Of a stretch of DNA of 64,000 nucleotides, positions 55,046-64,000 are shown piece by piece. The number at the start of each line of letters is the position of its first letter. The stretch's first letter is position 1. Origin of the DNA: Gracilaria domingensis (Eukaryota; Rhodophyta; Florideophyceae; Gracilariales; Gracilariaceae); NCBI GenBank assembly GCA_022539475.1, contig VCMS01000097.1, forward strand, positions 62,001 to 126,000, in the 5' to 3' direction. The notes beneath the pieces were generated by a model. It had not been told where the DNA came from, did not search any database, and saw only the letters and a list, made by a program, of their open reading frames with translations. The position numbers were made by a program, and so were the translations under genes.

Positions 55046-58000
55046 ATTACAAGCAAGACTTCCATATCCTCAAACCAATCTCTCCTGTGGCAATGACGTT
55101 TGAAAGCTAGTAACTCAAAGGTACTCCAATGAGGAGAAGAACTTGTAGTGAGTCACTACTAGTGACAGACTCAAGGACGATTTGCTAGTATCTTGTGCTC
55201 ATGACAAAGAGTGATATTGCAAACGTCGTACCTGTGGGATTCGGCAAACCTCTCGGGCGTAAACGCAAGTTGTTTTATTTCGTATTGATGGTTTATAAGT
55301 ACGGTACACAGCAAAGACAAGAATCAAGCTAAAATGGCGAAAAGGTTCGATTTCTGATAGTTTTGAAAGGTGTGCATGCAAACCATACATAGCCGAGATT
55401 TTCTTTTTCTTATCTCTAGCCCAACTTTCATCACGCAAAATCGGTGTGAAATCACTACGTGTCCATTCCTGAAAGGATTGTACACTACAAGCAAGTGCGC
55501 TTGCAATCATCTCGTCGAAGGCACGTCAACTGAGGTTTATTTCCTTGTAGATATATAGACGGCTCTGCACCGAAAGTTACCTCCATAAGAGGCAGATACC
55601 AACGATAGTTGAATAAACAACTCTCGAGTTAACTCGCCGCTCGTCGGGCGATAAGAGTGAATTTCTTTAGTCAGTGCCAGGCGACACTGCAATCGCGTCG
55701 CGCCTTCAATAGACAGACTGGAGTTGACTTGATCCAATTGCGAAGAAACTGCAAAAACAGTACAAAATGCGCCGTGTGACACGGCGCAATGTTTTAGTTA
55801 AAATTATTGCCCAGCAATAGCTTTTATGATAAAAATTTAGAAATGTAACCGTAAATTTTCGTTCGTCTTCGAAACATCAGTTTCATAAATTAGACTCTCT
55901 ATGAAGTACAAAACTGTAATCGTAGAAGACTACGTCTTTCAAGATAAAAATCAGTAGTCTCTCGAAACATAGACAGTTTATAGTGCAAGCAGTAATTTGC
56001 AAAATACGTGTTGATTTGTACTTACCTATTATTTTGATAAATTACAAATTTAATAGCAAAGCTCTATGCATGCGGCAAAACCGACAGACTTTGATATAAA
56101 CTAGAATCACTTCTATGCAAAATGTGTTCATTTTCCTCAATTTGGCACTGTACCCCGAAATGGAGGCGTCCACATTTTTGGTACTTTATATTTCAGTTTT
56201 GTACCTAATAGACAATGTAATTTATGAAACTGATTTTTGGTAGACGATCGACATACCTACGATAAACTGAATTAGCTCTTAGCTCGCAAAAAGTCGCCGG
56301 TCGTTTACAATCAAAAATCTTTCTCTCTCAGAGAGAGACATTACAATCAGAAGTGTATTTGTGACTGGCTAAATTGTAATTTCACTTCGTCATGGGCCTC
56401 GACGAAAATCATGTAGACAGTCATGATAGTCGTAGAAAGCTTTGAAATATTTTTTAAGCTCAGTTTGATCACCTTAATTTTATCACCTTTAGACGCAATT
56501 GCAATGAACAAAAAGGGCCGCAGTTTTGATTGACAATTGTGCAAAATATTAGGTATTGACTGACTACTTTAGCAGGGAGGGCAGTAAATAGCTACAAGGG
56601 CGTTACTCATATATTTGAAGGTGAAACGCATAGGTCCAAACATAACGCTGTCATGATTGTTCTTTTCTTGTTGCACCTTGTGTAGACAAGTGTATACGTG
56701 ATTTTGTTTTACACATCCTCTTAAACATTTTTACGCGATCCAAAAGAGACAGCACTTGGTGCAGTTAGTGCTGTTTGGGATTGGCACGGACATGATCCGA
56801 TTGATTAGAAACTGGTTCTGTGACCTATTAGGTAGATTCGCTGTGTTTGATGGGGTTACATTTGGCAGTTGACGTGTTTTTCTTAGTCCGTAAATGTTGA
56901 GACGCGACGACGATCGGTGAAACGCTTAGTGGGACAGTCATAGTAAAAAATGAGACAGAAAGTAGAGGGACAAGCTATCACTGGATTGGGTAAAGCAAAA
57001 CATGCTCACCCGATACACACGGATTAAACTCATAACGTCCTTGGTAGGAACGATTCCGAGTACTCGAAATATATTAGAACTGGTCCATAGATGAAATGGT
57101 TTTGCAATGTTAAGGTATGCTACCCCCCATGGTCGGCCGTGACGAGACAAGCAGTAATACTAGACGCGCATACGCTTGTGCATAGATTTTGGTGTTCACA
57201 CATGGTATGTAATATGTGTTTGCTATTTTACTGGCCGCTGCCACGGAATTTTACGCACATGACGTATATTGACCTGGCCACGTGTGCATTAGATTATATG
57301 ATTTAGTGTAAATACTTTGACCCTTACGATATAAGTGATGACCTCTAAATTACCTAGACCTTCATTAAGGTGTAATTGAGTACGACTCGACGCTAGTTTC
57401 GTTTGCCTGCAGTAGAAAAATCTCTCTCGAGAGCCATGGCGTACGGTACAGACTAGCTCCATCCCTTGGGATCAATCAAGAATTTTGGACTGCGTGTAGC
57501 TCTTAATTTCATGCTTAATTCCTCTTTCAACCTCTACGTACTTGCAGGTATCTTCTTGTTCACAGGTGATACATCTACTAACTCTGTGTAGAGACGTTTG
57601 CTCCGTGCGCTGAATACATGTTATCTCCTTCTGTTTCTGAGTCTGTTGCCGCCTTTTGCACTCCCCGCAGGGGGTTAACGTTTTGTTTCTTCCCCTCTTT
57701 CCCTTCTTTGGTCTAGGGTTTTCAGAGCTCAGTGGTTCCGCCCACTACTGTAGTCTCCGTTTCCTTACCTTCACCAAGCTTGATCTTCCTTAACATCCGA
57801 GGTATATACCGAAGCACAGGCGGTGTTATACCTGCCATCGTCCGTGTACGGAGAGCCTACCCGCTGAGTCTACCTCCCATGGGGAGCGAGGACTCGAACG
57901 CTTTGAGTATTCCTCTCGTTCCCGGGTTTTGCACTACTTATGGATCAACACTGAACCATATACGCATGTAACAATTACATGCTGCGTTGTACAGTTTCTT

Positions 58001-58255
58001 CGCAAACCATTTTATTTTCTTGTAGAAAGCGAAGGATCCTGTCTAATAAAGAACTTGTAACAATGACTTACATAAATCAATTTTATACAGCACCTCAGTG
58101 CAGTTGTTCAGTAAAAAATAAATATATCTCTATATGTGCACATTAAAATGATGAATGTAAAACATCATGTCTTCTAAGAAATGTTTTAGTACTTAAGAGA
58201 TTCGTCAGTCTTTACTATTTTATAAAGCCACTGCCCACAATAACCTCTCAAAAGT
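55046..58255. other. AT-rich intergenic region
   Basis: No gene recognised in 3.2 kb. It holds a rearranged MITE copy at 56348-56575 and otherwise anonymous AT-rich sequence. Confidence 0.55.
56348..56575. mobile_element. Rearranged copy of the hAT-like MITE
   Basis: The left end CAGAAGTGTATTTGTGACT and the segment TGACTGACTACTTTAGCAG (56557-56575) match, in reverse orientation, the right half of the MITE at 58264-58447. About 170 bp of foreign sequence lies between them. No second end or target duplication found. Confidence 0.5.
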
Positions 58256-58263
58256 ATTCGAAA

Positions 58264-58447
58264 CAGGGGCGTATTTGTGACTATCAAAATTGTAAGTTGA
58301 GTAGTCACTAGTCAACAAAAATGACAAATCGACTAGTCAAAACGCTCTAAAAATAAGGAAAAAATAGCATAAGGACTAGTCGTTCTGCTAAAGTAGTCAG
58401 TCAAACTCTATTATTTGGCAAAATAGTCAGTCACAAATACGGGCCTG
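58264..58447. mobile_element. hAT-like MITE (184 bp) with 8-bp target duplication
   Basis: It starts CAGGGGCGTATTTGTGACTA and ends TAGTCAGTCACAAATACGGGCCTG, imperfect inverted repeats of about 20 bp. The flanks ATTCGAAA (58256-58263) and ATTCAAAA (58448-58455) form an 8-bp duplication with one mismatch. The CAGG termini, 8-bp duplication and subterminal AGTC repeats are hAT features. No coding capacity. Confidence 0.8.
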
Positions 58448-58454
58448 ATTCAAA

Positions 58455-59061
58455 ATGCAACCTCTTTCTGTCTTGTTTGTAGTGCTGTCTGTCACTTTGC
58501 TTGCATTCGCGGCAATTGAGCCTCAGTGCAGCTTAGAACTTTTTTTAAATGGAAAAACAACTGCCAATTCTGATGAAGAAAGTGATAATGGCTGTTCAAT
58601 TTTCGCTTCTTTTTATAATCAAAATGGCAGCCATGCTATTCTAATGATGACTTTTTTCTGCCCACGATTTTCAAGAAATTTGGATAAAAGTCAACAAAAA
58701 TTACCGCAGAAGAGTGGAAAACTGCTAGGGACAGAGGATATAATTTTACAGCCAAGTATAAATTTTTTTGACTTTGACTACACTGAAGCATGGTGGGAAG
58801 TGGGATGATTCAGCGCAGATGTTCAATATCAACTCGTCCACATTTCAGAAAGTTATTTTAAATTTTATTTCAGCAGTAGCCTCGAAGTTATGGGACGCGT
58901 TGGCAAGTCGTAATGATGGTCTTATTTCTATTGAAAAAATTTTAAACCGCGACTTTTTTGCTTTTGCTATTTTTTATTTTTGCAAGATCCTTATTGCCGA
59001 TATGCCACCGAACTTATTAGATGATATATGTAGTGGTAGAAATCCTGGTCTTAGCAGATGA
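58455..59061 (+). pseudogene. Unrecognised AT-rich frame pair with a secretion-like N-terminus
   Basis: ATG 58455 overlaps the MITE target duplication. The first frame (to 58808) starts with a hydrophobic leader (SVLFVVLSVTLLAFAA) and ends ...FDFDYTEAWWEVG. After a one-base shift near 58790 a second frame (to 59061) continues with KWDDSAQMFNINSSTFQKVI and a Phe-rich stretch. The motif TEAWWEVG-KWDD...FN...FQKV loosely recalls the N-terminal region of some DDE transposases, but I cannot confirm it. Possibly one frameshifted gene. Confidence 0.25.
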
Positions 59062-60737
59062 CTGCCTTTACGATAGACAACTCGGTCTACTGTAGCTGGG
59101 TGAGCATCAAGCTGAACTCATACAAAACTATCGTTTCGTACATTTTCTAGCATTTCAGACTTTTGAGCTTTCATGTACTGTACGGCGTCTTTATACACAT
59201 GCTGTGTATGAAGGTTCTGAAATATGATGATAGGCAATTAACTATAAAAGAGGCAATTATGTACGAAAAAGGCAGTCCTCTACAAATTGGCTGACACTGG
59301 TAGAAGCAAGACCAATCTATTAAAAACTGCGTTCTATACTGTCAGCACACATGTCGGTAGATTCCAAATAAATTTATCTTTGTGTCCTGAATCGCTATAA
59401 CACAGCAAAATCAAGTCGAGTCAGGTAAGTTATATATAGGAAAGTAATATTTTAACCAAATCCTCAAGTTTAATTAGGTAGGTCTATTAATATAAGCTGA
59501 GGTAGGTCTAATGGACCTACCTCAGCTTATATCTGTATTTCGTTAAAAACTAATAACCTTATGAGTTCCTTGGCATTTGAGAGAAAGGTATGTAACTAAC
59601 GTTAAAATTCAAATTTATCAAAGACGTAGAGAACTTTAAATTAACGAGTATTTTAGAGACTACTGCTTGCACTGTAGACTGTCTAACTTTCGAGAGACAA
59701 CAGGGGCATGCGTGAAAATCACCTGCGCAATAAAAGTTTGAGTACTTATTACTGTTTACATATCATAGTATGGATGATCCATATATTCGAAGAAAAAACC
59801 TTCTGAAATTAGTTGCAATTGTCTCATGACAAATATTTTAAAACCTGGCTACAGTTTGCACAATTCCAGGACAGGTGCTTTCACTATTTTGAATACGCGT
59901 GCATTGACGATCATACAGTACTCTTTGTATGCTCCTAAATGCCCAAAAGATAGCGCGAAGTGTCGGTTTGTCACTAAATGGAAGTCCATATATCTCGGCA
60001 CTTGATAAGTTTTGAATTCTGCTTTTTTAATAATTGGTAGATATTTACGTAAGAAATGTGTAGAATAGCTAGATCACTGTAGTTGTTTTCTTGTTTCTTT
60101 ATTTCACCACTTTGAGGAGGCGGTATATACCGCAAATACGCTATATATCGCGATCATTTATCGCAAAAAGTAAACGATACGCATAAAGATATAGTATTAT
60201 GACTTTAATAATCTATTCTACGTTATTATTTCTTCTGTGTGAAGCATTAAACGTACTTAAAAAGTGTTCAACGTCAATGATATAGCCTCCTCAACTTTAG
60301 TAGTCTTTGCAAGTTATCAACAAGATCTTCGAAGATCTTGAATGAGCGCCGAGAACTTTCTGCGTACTGGCCTTCTACTGTCAGTCTTGCCAAAATTGAA
60401 ATTGGATCAATGTTGCGTGTTGCAACAATGAAAATTCAAATGGAATGAATTCCATCTAACTTTTCCCCAGTTTTTCTCAGAGGCGCGTACAGTTTTGGAA
60501 AACAGAAATGTTTTAATTTTACTAAACTTTTTTTCTATTATTCTCCAACGTCTTCCATACTCGCATCTCCCAGAGTTTTCTCTTGGAACACTTAGTCTTT
60601 TACGATCATGTAGAGCAAAACCCCAGCGATGGGATCGTCTCTCAAGGCGTTCGAGTCCTTGCCCGCTAGACGAGGTGAACTCGGTGGTGAGCCCTCCGAA
60701 CACGGATAGTGCGCCCAGAGAGGTACCTTGATACGCC
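59062..60737. other. AT-rich gene-free region
   Basis: Apart from the hairpin at 59490 nothing is recognised. Open frames are short. Confidence 0.55.
59490..59532. repeat. Perfect hairpin: 19-bp stem, 5-nt loop
   Basis: ATATAAGCTGAGGTAGGTC (59490-59508), loop TAATG, then the exact reverse complement (59514-59532). An extra copy of AGGTAGGTCTA lies just upstream at about 59475. It could fold into an RNA hairpin or a cruciform; the context is gene-free AT-rich DNA. Confidence 0.85.
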
Positions 60738-61436
60738 ATGAACGTCCACATGATGCGCGTTGGATGTTATGGCGTGCATTATGATGTCCCTATGATGTGC
60801 ATTGGAGGAGTCAGCAGTACACTTGGGCTGGCATCCTTCGGTCCGGATGCGCGTCGGATGTACCTGTGTGTTGGAGTACAATTACGTGACAAAGCTGCAG
60901 ACTGCCCACAGTACACTGCCATCGTACATTCGCCGTAGTGGTTTTTGGATTCCTACAGTGTGCATCTGTTTGTTCCATTGCATCGCGCTGCAGAGTGGCG
61001 AACGTCACGCTCCGCAACATACGGTCCAAACAATGCAGATGACTTTGCAAAGCTCATATCAGGAGTCAATAATACTCTTGTACAGATTCTGAGAAACACC
61101 TCAGCATCGATGCCTGCCATTTTGCGCCCTGTCACCACGGGCTTGAAGAACAATGTCGTAGTTCCGGTGTAAGGCTGCTTTTTGTATGTCTTCCAAGCTG
61201 TTCTGCAGCACGCTAAGGCACCACGAGTCATTGCGCATGTCTCTGCAACAGGAGCTCCCGTTATACGGAATGCCACCCCATGGTTCAGACCGGATTTGAA
61301 CGGAGAGGCACCAATTGCGCTACTGCCGGAGAAAGCCGAGTACCCCATTCGCGTTGAGCGAGATATTGGGGCCAAGGAGGAGGCGTATATTAGGGATACG
61401 TGGGCGCAGGGCAACGTCTTGAGGGGTTTTTAGGGT
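60738..61436 (+). pseudogene. Orphan reading frame with TAG and TAA
   Basis: One frame from ATG 60738 is interrupted only by TAG 60936-60938 and TAA 61170-61172 and ends near 61433. The translation looks like real protein after the first 25 residues: YGPNNADDFAKLISGVNNTL, SASMPAILRPVTTGLKNNV, HVSATGAPVIRNATPWFRPD, EYPIRVERDIGAKEEAYIRD. No family is recognised. GC content rises here relative to the AT-rich block to the left. Like other genes in the window it keeps frame but carries stops. Confidence 0.35.
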
Positions 61437-62158
61437 TTTGGACGAAGGCTTGACCGCTCGGAGAGGGTTGTCACCGGCAATGGAAGTGGCATGGCTTCTG
61501 GCGCGCCCAAACACCGCATGTCAAGGCTCAACGACCGTATTTTCAGTCTCAGTTCATCTACTTAGCCTTTCAGGATGGACAACCCAGATGTTCAGATCGT
61601 CAAGCGTGGGGGTGTGCAGAAAAAGAAAAGGAAGAAGTAACCTTTCTTCTTTCGCCGCTCCCAATCGATGCAGTTAGTCAACATGCCGGTGGCTATGATC
61701 CCCGTGCGACGACGAGCCTGCGTTATTACCACTGCACCTTCACACTAACTTCAAGTTCTATCGTGAAAATCTCCGCTGGCCCCGCGCTGAATTCGGTCTA
61801 ACGTTCCTCAGCTACATCTTCCTACTGTTGCGACGTACGGGGTAATCGCAGGCTCAATGGGCAAAGTAGTGGGCACTGATCCAACCGCCAACTGTGAAGT
61901 GCGGTGTGGTCTGCCTTTTACTTTTTCTGCACCCGAACAGCAGCGTTTTATACGCTCGCTTTCTTCGCAGTTCTCTAGCTCTCGGTCTCTCCGAACGTGA
62001 ACAGAGACATGGGTACACTGTCTCTGTCGCACTTCAAGCCGACTGTCTTCGACCTGTTCTCGCGCTAACAGTCACACTGCTGTTCGCGTACTGATCGTAA
62101 AACGTCGCGCAGCACAATGCGTTACACTGCCCCATAACTTCTGTATCCACAGCAGAAG
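61437..62158. other. Region between the orphan frame and Gypsy C
   Basis: Should hold the 3' end of Gypsy C (untranslated region, possibly an LTR), but with only one end in the window no LTR can be recognised. Confidence 0.4.
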
Positions 62159-64000
62159 TTAATCAGAAAATGAGCATTGTTCTAACGCAGACTGTTTCAG
62201 CGTGCGGCTACCAGCGGTATGCAGAAAGTCCTGCACGATGCCAGGGACATCTCTTGCCATATCTGCAAGCGGTTCCCACGTCCGATCTTCAACATGCGGC
62301 AATCCCTCCCATTTGATCAACAGTTGTAGCTCTTGGCCCATCTTTCGGATACTTTCGATAGATGACACAATTTCATAACGAGCCTCACAATGAGCTGCTG
62401 CTTCTAGCAAGGAATCACCCACCTTCATTCCTTCATGCGATGCCTTGTACATCATCATTCGTCTGGCGTGTACTGTCTCCTTGTCTTGTAAATCATTCAG
62501 GTTCTGCACAACAAAAACATGGGTGCCTAGAACCTCACAGATACGACGTGGACCTTTCCACACAAAACCAAGCTTGTGTTCACGTTTTCCTTTGCTACGT
62601 ACTAGCACATAATCACCGACATCGAAGTTGATAGATAGAACGTTTGTTCTTTCGCTGTGCTTCTTTGTCATACGGCGTCTGGTCTTCGTGACCTTCTCGT
62701 TCACATCTCGGTGCATTTGGTCTAACGCTCTCTGTACTGCCTCTATCTGCAACGTTCGCTGAAGATGGACCACATCTTCGGACTTCGCGGTAGGAAAAGA
62801 CGACATTGGCAGTGCTCTCATCAGCGGTCTTGTTGGCTTCTGCCCCGTAAACACTTCCAATGGTGTGCGATACACTCTGCGTGTTTCTTCATTTCGTAGT
62901 CCTAGACGTTTCAATGGCGACTGATTGAAAACGCTCTGCACGCATTCCGAAATTGCGGGCCAGTCTTTCGGGCTCAGCTTCCATTCGCTCAACAACGCTT
63001 TAGAGCATCTGAGTACTTCACGACACACTCTCTCTACCGTCCCATTGGCCCATGGAGAGTAGGCGGTGGTGAAATGGTGTCGTACGTGAAACTCCTTGGA
63101 CAGTTCTTTCAGTGCCTCATTGCAAAAATGACGACCTTGATCAGTGATCAACCATTCCATACACCCAAACACACCCACCCATAACGATAGAGCATCAACG
63201 GCGGCCTGTGCAGTAGCCTCCGTAGTGGCGTACAACCACACGTATCCAGAATGGTGGTCTTTCAGAATGAGTATGTATCTGTGATTGTTGGTTCCGGGTC
63301 CCATGTACAAAAAGTCACAGTGCACTACTTCGTTTGGTCTCATTCCGTGCAGTGCTGTTCCAAGTGGTCTTGGGATCATCTCACCACTTCGTGAAACTAG
63401 GCAATGAAGGCATAAGTCAACAAATTCGCTTATGTCTTTCGTTATCGTATCCCAAATGTACTGTTCCCTGGCGATGCTCTCCGTAGCTTCTCTTCCTCTG
63501 TGTCCTCCTGTGCCACAGTGAGCAACAATCAGTAGTCGCAGTTTCAGCTCCTTTGCCTCAGTAGGGATCCACAACAAACCATTCTGTCCCAACAGTCCAT
63601 CGCGGTCGGTTACCACATCCTCTGGTAATTCATTCTTCACGTTTGCCTGGTGCTCAGCGATCGTTGCAACATCCGGCCAATCGATATCGTCGATGCTTGG
63701 TACGGTTTGTTCCGCAACGGTAATAAGACTACAGGTCATTGTGGCTTGTTTGTTCTTGCGGTATCCACGTAACCATCTCGTGAGGATGTCGGCGAAAATA
63801 TTTCTCCAGCCATCAATATGTTCAATAATGTAAGCAAACTGCGAGAGAAAAAGAGCCCATCGCTGTACCTTAGACACGATGTGTCTTCCCAACGACGGTG
63901 TGAAAGCGTAAGGGGCAAAAATGAACAACAGGTTCCGGTGGTCCGTAAACACATGTACTTCAGCCCCGCACAGAAACATGTAATCCAACGTTTCAAAAGT
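62159..64000 (-). mobile_element. Gypsy C: RNase H, integrase and chromodomain of a third Ty3/Gypsy element
   Basis: An intact frame of 609 codons that enters from beyond the window. RNase H end: VFTDHRNLLFIF near residue 15 and ADILTRW near 66. Integrase zinc domain: HCGTGGHRGREAT, then LCLHC. Catalytic core: HCDFLYMGP (D), LITDQGRHF (D) and ANGTVERVCRE (E). C-terminal basic domain: NFDVGDYVLVRSKGKREHKL. A chromodomain follows near residues 530-580 (YEIVSSIESIR, LLIKWEGLP, DRTWEPLADM), with the aromatic KW and TWEP motifs complete. It resembles the chromovirus pol typical of oomycete and algal genomes. No stop interrupts the visible part, so this copy may be the youngest of the three. Confidence 0.9.

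Noticed and set aside
57880-60665. tRNA-like TTCGAGTCC motifs near 57890 and 60650
   Set aside because: The stems around the T loop do not pair properly and no acceptor or anticodon arm could be drawn. No tRNA gene is supported in the window.
1-64000. Reassigned stop codons (TGA, TAG or TAA as sense) to explain the interrupted genes
   Set aside because: Frames of 863, 678, 609, 506 and 282 codons contain none of the three codons internally and end at ordinary stops. All three stop types occur as interruptions, so no simple reassignment fits.
1-64000. CRISPR arrays, operons or bacterial insertion sequences
   Set aside because: No such structure seen; gene families and retrotransposons show a eukaryotic nuclear origin.

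Overview
This is nuclear DNA from a eukaryote. It contains three different Ty3/Gypsy LTR retrotransposons, a CACTA-type DNA transposon, hAT-like MITEs, and host genes of eukaryote-only families (DET1, a Mediator MED12-like protein, nicastrin, a VRK/CK1-like kinase). Coding regions run for hundreds of codons without obvious introns and are separated by retrotransposons. A compact, intron-poor but retroelement-rich genome such as that of a florideophyte red alga (Chondrus-like) is my best guess. An oomycete or another protist cannot be excluded from sequence alone. There is one assembly gap at 910-1045.

Layout. 1-8.2 kb: fragments of a basic-region protein, a poly-T tract, the gap, then long sequence with only short, unrecognised open segments. 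8.3-11.5 kb (minus): a long coiled-coil gene with a clean 5' part and a broken 3' part, behind a GC-rich upstream region. 13.6-15.6 kb (minus): DET1. 15.9-18.6 kb (plus): a 5'-truncated chromovirus (Gypsy A). 18.8 kb: a GC-rich minisatellite. 20.3-27.2 kb: an acidic/basic repeat protein (minus), a Tnp2/CACTA transposase (plus) and a Cys-rich basic protein (plus), probably parts of one decayed DNA transposon. 27.3-29.8 kb (minus): a MED12-like gene. 31.0-33.2 kb (plus): a secreted HHIP-like sugar dehydrogenase followed by a nicastrin fragment. 33.5-38.1 kb (minus): a run of unrecognised membrane-anchored proteins. 38,726-49,372: a complete 10.6-kb Gypsy element (Gypsy B, minus) with two LTRs, a 5-bp target duplication, gag, protease, RT, RNase H and integrase. 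49.4-60.7 kb: an AT-rich block with hAT-like MITEs and two intact host genes, a DUF4139-like coiled-coil protein and a kinase. 60.7-62.1 kb: an orphan broken reading frame. 62.2-64 kb (minus): the 3' part of a third Gypsy element with a chromodomain (Gypsy C), running off the window.

The most striking general property is that many genes here, host and transposon alike, keep one reading frame over hundreds of codons but are interrupted by isolated in-frame stop codons (about 30 listed). In the coiled-coil gene these stops sit where Gln or Arg would be expected, as if CAG, CAA or CGA had changed to TAG, TAA or TGA. A second property is a short dyad, TACCCCTGGTA or a GGTAC cluster, lying 370-390 bp upstream of four minus-strand start codons. 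The long intact frames (RT/integrase, DUF4139-like, kinase, most of DET1) argue against a changed genetic code.
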